Assembly: GCF_041687215.1 (NCBI RefSeq) | Contig: NZ_JAWLCI010000021.1 | Coordinates: 1 to 64,000, forward strand | Length of the DNA: 64,000 nt | Direction: 5' to 3' | Source: Mariniphaga sp041687215 | GTDB taxonomy: Bacteria; Bacteroidota; Bacteroidia; Bacteroidales; Prolixibacteraceae | Part shown: piece by piece, positions 59,511-64,000 of the stretch | Layout of the letters: each line of letters opens with the position of its first letter | Numbering within the stretch: position 1 is the stretch's first letter | The notes under the pieces: model-generated | What the model was told of the DNA's origin: nothing | The model's input: only the letters and a program-made list of their open reading frames with translations | Databases searched by the model: none | Made by a program: the position numbers and the translations under genes

Positions 59511-60305
59511 ATGAAACAATTTATCAGTGACCTGAAGTTGGAGGTTGTAAAATATTACGATAGCATGGTTGGTATCACCCCAAAGCTTATTGCTGCTATC
59601 TTGGTACTGCTTTTTGCCTGGTTTCTGGCCAGACAAATTCGTCGAATTTCCGAAAGAAAGCTAAAAAGGCAAATGGAGGACCCTCTGCTGGCCGACTTCC
59701 TTTCAACACTGATACGTTTTACCGTTTTTGTTACTGGTTTGCTGCTTGCGCTGAAAATAGTTGGTTTCGGTGGAATTACAGCCAGTATTCTGGCAGGCGC
59801 AGGAATTTCTGCATTTATTATTGGTTTTGCCCTGCGTGACATTGGAGAAAACTTTCTGGCAGGAATTCTGATGGCCTTTAAGCGTCCGTTCAGGGTTGGC
59901 GATTTTGTGGAAACAGGCGCCATAAAAGGGAAAATTATTGGCCTGAATATAAGGGATACTCAACTCAAAACTCCCGACGGTAAGGATGTTTATGTTCCAA
60001 ATGCAATGATCATCAAGAATCCGCTCATCAACTATACCATCGATGGTTTTTTGCGGTACGAATTTGTGGTTGGTCTGCCCTCTAACTCAGATTACAATTC
60101 AACAATGAAAGCTATTGAAGATGCGGTGTTAAAAGTTGACGGAATTATTACAAAACGACGAAAACCAACCGTAAATATTACAGGCTTATCGACTGGCAGA
60201 GTTGATGTTACCGTTCATTTTTGGATCGATACTTTTACAGTTAAAGAGGAAACAGAAAATATTCGTTCGAAGGTATTTGCAGCCGTTCAGAATATTATTG
60301 AATAA
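59511..60305 (+). CDS. MscS-family mechanosensitive channel
   Basis: A 264-residue small MscS channel. Three hydrophobic segments (about 20-38, 58-80, 85-105) end in the pore helix GISAFIIGFALRDIGENFLAG, followed by the beta domain (RPFRVGDFVETGAIKG, VYVPNAMIIKNPLINYT) and the C-terminal alpha/beta part. It opens under membrane tension and protects against osmotic shock. TACTTTTA near 59497-59504 could be the -7 box. The stop at 60303-60305 is followed directly by the AraC tail. Confidence 0.92.
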   Translation: MKQFISDLKLEVVKYYDSMVGITPKLIAAILVLLFAWFLARQIRRISERKLKRQMEDPLLADFLSTLIRFTVFVTGLLLALKIVGFGGITASILAGAGISAFIIGFALRDIGENFLAGILMAFKRPFRVGDFVETGAIKGKIIGLNIRDTQLKTPDGKDVYVPNAMIIKNPLINYTIDGFLRYEFVVGLPSNSDYNSTMKAIEDAVLKVDGIITKRRKPTVNITGLSTGRVDVTVHFWIDTFTVKEETENIRSKVFAAVQNIIE

Positions 60306-60639
60306 AGGAGTTCCGGAAAAGTATGAAGAACAGCTAAACGGCTATTTTTCATCGGACATGCCGCAGAATTATGGCCTGCCATCAGTTGCGTGGTTTGCCG
60401 ATGAGCTGAATTTATCGGCCAACTATTTTGGCGATTTGATTAAGAAGGAAACCGGAAAATCGGCGAAAGATTACATTCAGGACAAAATCATTGACCTGGC
60501 CAAAAACAAAACATTTAATACCGATAAAACCGTAAATGAAATCGCGTATGAACTGGGGTTCAAATATCCGCAACATTTCACCCGCCTGTTTAAACAGCGG
60601 GTTGGAATGACGCCAAAAGAGTTCAGGCAGTTGAATTAA
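60306..60639 (+). pseudogene. C-terminal AraC-type DNA-binding domain lacking its sensor
   Basis: The frame after the MscS stop reads VPEKYEEQLNGYFSSDMPQN, then LPSVAWFADELNLSANYFGDL, KKETGKSAKDYIQDKI and ELGFKYPQHFTRLFKQRVGM. These are the two helix-turn-helix units of an AraC regulator. Intact relatives are about 290 residues, with an N-terminal sensor. Here the upstream frame is inside MscS (first ATG at 60202, in a different frame from MscS), so about 180 residues are missing. It may be a decayed regulator, or a short protein translated from within MscS. Confidence 0.7.
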
Positions 60640-60754
60640 CCCGAAATTTGACAGAAAAATGAGCAAAAAAGTAACAAAAAAGCCTTCTAGTGAAATACCT
60701 ATCACACGGCAGAGCATTTTGCCAGACATCAAAAAGTTGTTTACTTTGCTAAAA

Positions 60755-61507
60755 ATGAACCTGTTCCTTCCTGTATTTTTAATCCTGTCAACGGTTGCTT
60801 TTTCGCAGGAAAATGAAAAGAAAAATCAAACGTTTCATTTGAACGGAAATATAACGCTGACCACAAAAGGACTTTCAACATTTCCAAACCTTACCCTGGG
60901 AAAACCGGCAGCACTTTTCGACTTTTCCATTGGTGGCGAAAAATTCAGGGTTGATCCTACATTACGGTTTGGTCTCGACGGAAAACCATGGACCTTCTTT
61001 TTCTGGATGCGATATCAGGCGGTGAATACTAAAAAATTCGGGCTACGGGTTGGTGCCCATCCGGCCTATAGTTTTAAAAACATTGAGGTAACTCAAAACG
61101 GAAACCCGAAGGAAATTTTAAGAACCCAACAATACCTGGCGGCAGAAATTGCGCCAGTGTTTTATTTGACGAAAAATATCAACATTGCGCCCTACTACAT
61201 CTATTCCTATGGCGTGGATAAAGATGCGGTTCGAAACACCAATTTCATTACACTGATGGCCAACTTTTCGTCGATTAGCCTGAGTGACAAAACATTTCTT
61301 CGACTTTTAGCTCAGGCCTATTTCCTGAAAATGGATGCTTATGATGGGTTTTTTATCAATTCAACCTTGTCGCTGAACCGCCGGAATTTCCCAATTTCGG
61401 TTTCATCAACAGTGAACAAAGCCATCGATTCAACCATTCCGGGCGATGATTTTTTGTGGAATATCAACCTTATTTACCGTTTTGGTAACAACTACAGCAA
61501 ACAATAA
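60755..61507 (+). CDS. Hypothetical outer-membrane barrel-like protein
   Basis: A 250-residue protein with a Sec signal (MNLFLPVFLILSTVAFSQ), so the start is placed at 60755 rather than at the ATG at 60659. The mature part has repeated beta strands (FHLNGNITLTTKG, FDFSIGGEKFRVDPTLRFGLDG, WTFFFWMRYQAV, LRVGAHPAYSF, YLAAEIAPVFYLT, IAPYYIYSYG) and a final NLIYRFG. It looks like a porin-like barrel of unknown function. Downstream of the AraC tail. Confidence 0.65.
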   Translation: MNLFLPVFLILSTVAFSQENEKKNQTFHLNGNITLTTKGLSTFPNLTLGKPAALFDFSIGGEKFRVDPTLRFGLDGKPWTFFFWMRYQAVNTKKFGLRVGAHPAYSFKNIEVTQNGNPKEILRTQQYLAAEIAPVFYLTKNINIAPYYIYSYGVDKDAVRNTNFITLMANFSSISLSDKTFLRLLAQAYFLKMDAYDGFFINSTLSLNRRNFPISVSSTVNKAIDSTIPGDDFLWNINLIYRFGNNYSKQ

Positions 61508-61621
61508 ACAGTTGCAATAAACATGCGACCTCGCTGAGGTTGGGTGTTTTGAAGGTGCGATTGGTGTTTTCAATTCCAGAGGAATTGTATGTTTATAGAA
61601 AACTTCCGCAGCACTCTCTTT

Positions 61622-62194
61622 TCAAACCCTGAGCTTGCCCCGAAATCCCCTGGCTGCGTAATATGATTGTGCCCCGTTGTGGTAAACAAAAACCTGCCCG
61701 TAACGGAAATCGCCAAAAATGGCGCCGCCGTGTTTTCTGATTTCGGCAGGCGTTTTCAGCCAGCTTGAAGTTTTGGTGTCAAACGGACCGAATTTCTGCA
61801 GCTCCCGATATTCCTGCTCCGACAACAATTCAATACCCATTTCAGCGGCCATGTCCACAGCATTATTAGCCGGTTTGTGTTCCTTTCTCGACTCCTGCCC
61901 TTCCCTGTCGTAGCAAACGCTGCGGCGGCCTGTGGGACTTTCTGCCGAGCAGTCGCAAAAAAGGATTTCATCCGAGCTGTCATTAAATAAAATTACATCC
62001 GGTTCGCCACCAGTTTCTTCCATTTGGTAGAGCGACCATAGTTTTTCGGGACTGGATTGCAACCTGGATTCCACGCTGGCCCAATCAATTACCTTGTGAC
62101 GGTTTTTATGCTTTTCAAAACGGGTTTTTAATGTTCCAAGTAAAGCTGATTGCTGTTCGGGTGAAAGCTTCGATTTGATTTCTTGTGTTTTCAT
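61622..62194 (-). CDS. DUF4256-family protein
   Basis: A 190-residue cytosolic protein of a widespread uncharacterised family. Blocks are QSALLGTLKTRFEKHKNRH, then SLYQMEETGGEPDV, ILFCDCSAESPTGRRSVCYD, GIELLSEQEYRELQK and GGAIFGDFRYGQVFVYHNGA. Cys residues in FCDCS could be functional. No neighbour hints at function; it stands between the barrel-like gene and GH16. Confidence 0.85.
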   Translation of the reverse strand: MKTQEIKSKLSPEQQSALLGTLKTRFEKHKNRHKVIDWASVESRLQSSPEKLWSLYQMEETGGEPDVILFNDSSDEILFCDCSAESPTGRRSVCYDREGQESRKEHKPANNAVDMAAEMGIELLSEQEYRELQKFGPFDTKTSSWLKTPAEIRKHGGAIFGDFRYGQVFVYHNGAQSYYAARGFRGKLRV

Positions 62195-62247
62195 GTCATA
62201 TTTTTGATTTATGTATTACAGGAAATCACTTTTCAAAACGAAATGGA

Positions 62248-63102
62248 TTATTCCTGCAAAATCTGATACACCTTCACATAATCAACAATCATGGAAACCG
62301 GGAGTTCATCCGGATGAACTTTTCCGACCCACGAACCGCCCAGTTGCTGGCTCAGGATAAAGTAAAACGGCTGGTCGAACGGCCATTGTTTCATTTCATC
62401 GTCCAGACCATCAACCCGCGGATACCGGAATGTCTCCTTTCCGTTCACCGTCCAAATCAGTACATCGGGGTGCCATTCCAGCCCGTAAATGTTCCATTCG
62501 GTCACATCGGCCCGTATGTTCCCAATTCCACGCGGCGGGTTGGAGGTATTTTTCAGCACGTTGGTGTAGCGGGTGTGCACCGTGTGGTGGATGATACTGT
62601 CGTAATTCAGGTGTTCCATAATGTCGATTTCTCCGCTGTGGGGCCAGCCGCCGTAAACTCCTTCTTCGGGCATCATCCAAAGGGCGGGCCAGGCGCCCTT
62701 TGCACATTCCTTTTTGGCACGGATTTCCACTTTCCCGTATTTGAAAGAAAACTTTCCCTTTGATTCAACGCCGCCTGTTAAAAACGGCCTGTCGTCATTT
62801 TCAATGCCCGGATTATTCATTCCCTTCAGAAAAAGTTTACCGTTTTCAACCGAATGAAGGCGCTCATCGGCAATCATGTGTTTTTTCCAGTCGGGCGACC
62901 GGTCGTAATGATTTGGTTGCGTTGAAATCTGCGACCATTTGGTGGTATCCAGTTCATTTTTATCAAACTGGTCTTCCCACACCAAAACCCAATTTTCATT
63001 TTCGTTTTGACCCAAAACACTGTTGCCTGAAAACAGAAAAGGTAAAAGAATAAGCAAACGTACAAACAGGTTTTTGAGAGAATGATTCAATCTTTTTCTC
63101 AT
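62248..63102 (-). CDS. Secreted GH16 endo-beta-glucanase-type enzyme
   Basis: A 284-residue GH16 enzyme with a signal peptide (residues 12-31, SVLGQ). It has WEDQFDKNELDTTKW near the start, the GGVESKGKFSFKYGKVEIRAK block, and the catalytic motif GEIDIME (157-163; Glu158 and Glu163 flank Asp160). DVLIWTVNGKE and FYFILSQQLGGSW complete a family-typical jelly-roll. Similar enzymes cleave beta-1,3 or mixed glucans (laminarin). There is no SusC/SusD next to it, so it is probably a lone extracellular enzyme. Confidence 0.92.
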   Translation of the reverse strand: MRKRLNHSLKNLFVRLLILLPFLFSGNSVLGQNENENWVLVWEDQFDKNELDTTKWSQISTQPNHYDRSPDWKKHMIADERLHSVENGKLFLKGMNNPGIENDDRPFLTGGVESKGKFSFKYGKVEIRAKKECAKGAWPALWMMPEEGVYGGWPHSGEIDIMEHLNYDSIIHHTVHTRYTNVLKNTSNPPRGIGNIRADVTEWNIYGLEWHPDVLIWTVNGKETFRYPRVDGLDDEMKQWPFDQPFYFILSQQLGGSWVGKVHPDELPVSMIVDYVKVYQILQE

Positions 63103-63113
63103 GCGATGTTTAA

Positions 63114-63569
63114 TTATTTGGTTGTTTTTAAATTCATTTCGGTAAAAACCTTGTCAACCGGTTCCCACAATTCAATTTTGTTTCCCTCAGCGTCCATAAT
63201 ATGCACAAATTTGCCATAATCAAAAGTTTCAATTTCGTCCAATACAGTTACGCCACCGGCTTTCAGTTTCAATACAAGTCCTTCTATATTCTGAACCCGG
63301 TAGTTTATCATAAATTCCTTTTCAGAAGGTTTAAAATATTCGCTTGCTATTTCAAAAGGACTCCATTGCAGGTAGTTAATCTCATCGGGTCGGTTTGCAT
63401 TTCTGAATTCAAAACTTGACCCCCACTGATTTACCTCCAGCCCCAAATGTTTTGAATACCAATTTTTTGTTTTTTCAGGATCTTCAGAAAAAAAGAAAAT
63501 CCCGCCAATCCCGGTAACCTTTGGTTCATTGTCCGAAGGGTTTTGAAACGCATTTTTATTATCGGTCAT
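63114..63569 (-). CDS. VOC-family (glyoxalase/dioxygenase fold) protein
   Basis: A 151-residue protein with one VOC domain: GIGGIFFFSEDPEKTKNWYS, then EVNQWGSSFEF, NYRVQNIEGLVLKLKAGGV and the metal-ligand end HIMDAEGNKIELWEP (Glu). Function cannot be fixed; the family includes lactoylglutathione lyases, extradiol dioxygenases and resistance proteins. It begins just upstream of GH16 on the same strand. Confidence 0.85.
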   Translation of the reverse strand: MTDNKNAFQNPSDNEPKVTGIGGIFFFSEDPEKTKNWYSKHLGLEVNQWGSSFEFRNANRPDEINYLQWSPFEIASEYFKPSEKEFMINYRVQNIEGLVLKLKAGGVTVLDEIETFDYGKFVHIMDAEGNKIELWEPVDKVFTEMNLKTTK

Positions 63570-63738
63570 TTCGTTCTGTTTTTATTTATAAATTTGAAAA
63601 TAAAAATACTATACAAAATATGCAAAGGTGATAACGGTTGTTTATATAGTCGTTGTTTTGTAATTTTTTACCGGCAATTTCATCAAAATATCGGTCACCT
63701 GGTATTCAGCTACTTTTTTTATCACGAAGTCCTTCATC

Positions 63739-64000
63739 TCAATTCGACACTACTTTTAATCCAACAATAGAGGCAATCAGTGTTGTCAGGAAAAACAGCC
63801 GCAAAAAAGTTGTTGGTTCTTTAAACACAAAAATTCCAACCAAAACGGTTCCTACAGCGCCAATACCTGTCCAAACGGCATAGGCCGTGCCAATGGGCAA
63901 TGTTTGAGTTGCTTTCACCAGAAGTCCCATGCTTATGATAAGCGCCACAAGAAAGCCGGCATACCATAAATACATATCAACACCTGTAGTATGTTTTGCT
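63739..64000 (-). CDS. SMR-family multidrug transporter, cut by the window end
   Basis: A small four-helix SMR transporter. The last ~86 residues lie in the window: the frame is open to the end (AKHTTGVDMYLWYAG), and family members have about 105 residues, so the N-terminus and first helix lie beyond 64000. The part present has GTAYAVWTGIGAVGTV, the GxG-containing SMR signature, and a final helix ending ASIVGLKVVSN. The catalytic Glu of helix 1 is out of view. It may be EmrE- or SugE-like. Confidence 0.85.
   Translation of the reverse strand, partial: AKHTTGVDMYLWYAGFLVALIISMGLLVKATQTLPIGTAYAVWTGIGAVGTVLVGIFVFKEPTTFLRLFFLTTLIASIVGLKVVSN

Overview
The window looks like a chromosomal segment of a free-living, polysaccharide-degrading member of the Bacteroidota (Marinilabiliales/Prolixibacteraceae-like by general gene style; the genus cannot be fixed from sequence alone). 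Evidence: a SusD-type protein, many Sec- or lipobox-tagged hydrolases, three formylglycine sulfatases, LytTR signalling, HU-type protein, and several TAnnTTTG -7 promoter elements typical of the phylum. No rRNA, tRNA or CRISPR array was seen.

Region 1 (1-21060, mostly + strand) is a polysaccharide utilisation region: a 5'-truncated SusD, a secreted metallo-hydrolase, sulfatases, GH3, an esterase-like hydrolase, two tandem GH99-like (WbsX) proteins, a GH106-like rhamnosidase candidate and a PhoD-like phosphatase. Together they suggest breakdown of a sulfated, rhamnose-containing glycan. It is split at 6933-9981 by a repeat-rich stretch with an HU-like gene and a PIN toxin-antitoxin pair. A decayed sulfatase tail lies at about 2640-2861.

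Region 2 (21228-32954) has housekeeping and signalling genes: a second PIN toxin-antitoxin pair, a LolA-like protein, a PAS histidine kinase/LytTR regulator pair, three alpha/beta hydrolases or associated membrane proteins, a stand-alone E2-type acyltransferase, a DUF2279 protein and an outer-membrane barrel. It is followed by an IS110-family element (33257-34600) with a probable bridge RNA, next to the 5' scrap of a Bro-N-like gene.

Region 3 (35434-50870) is an exopolysaccharide operon read on the minus strand from 48109: flippase, polymerase, pyruvyl transferase, three GT4 glycosyltransferases, WecG/TagA-type glycosyltransferase, acetyltransferase, then a polysaccharide deacetylase. The first ~55-63 codons of the deacetylase occur three times: once in the full gene and twice as severed 5' fragments, each separated from the next by an accessory cassette (a GHKL ATPase plus a STAS-like protein; an AlbA/Schlafen-type ATPase regulator). 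This is the most unusual structure in the window. DUF5615/DUF433 and DUF4143 ATPase genes and a relic of a nucleotide-sugar dehydrogenase lie upstream of the operon.

Region 4 (51370-64000) holds an M3 peptidase, a likely periplasmic sugar-acid group (Tat-tagged enolase-superfamily enzyme, BASS transporter, secreted RraA-like protein, GH43), a DUF559 nuclease bracketed by three copies of a ~150-bp repeat, a MscS channel with an AraC tail behind it, a DUF4256 protein, a GH16 laminarinase-type enzyme, a VOC protein and a SMR transporter cut by the window end.
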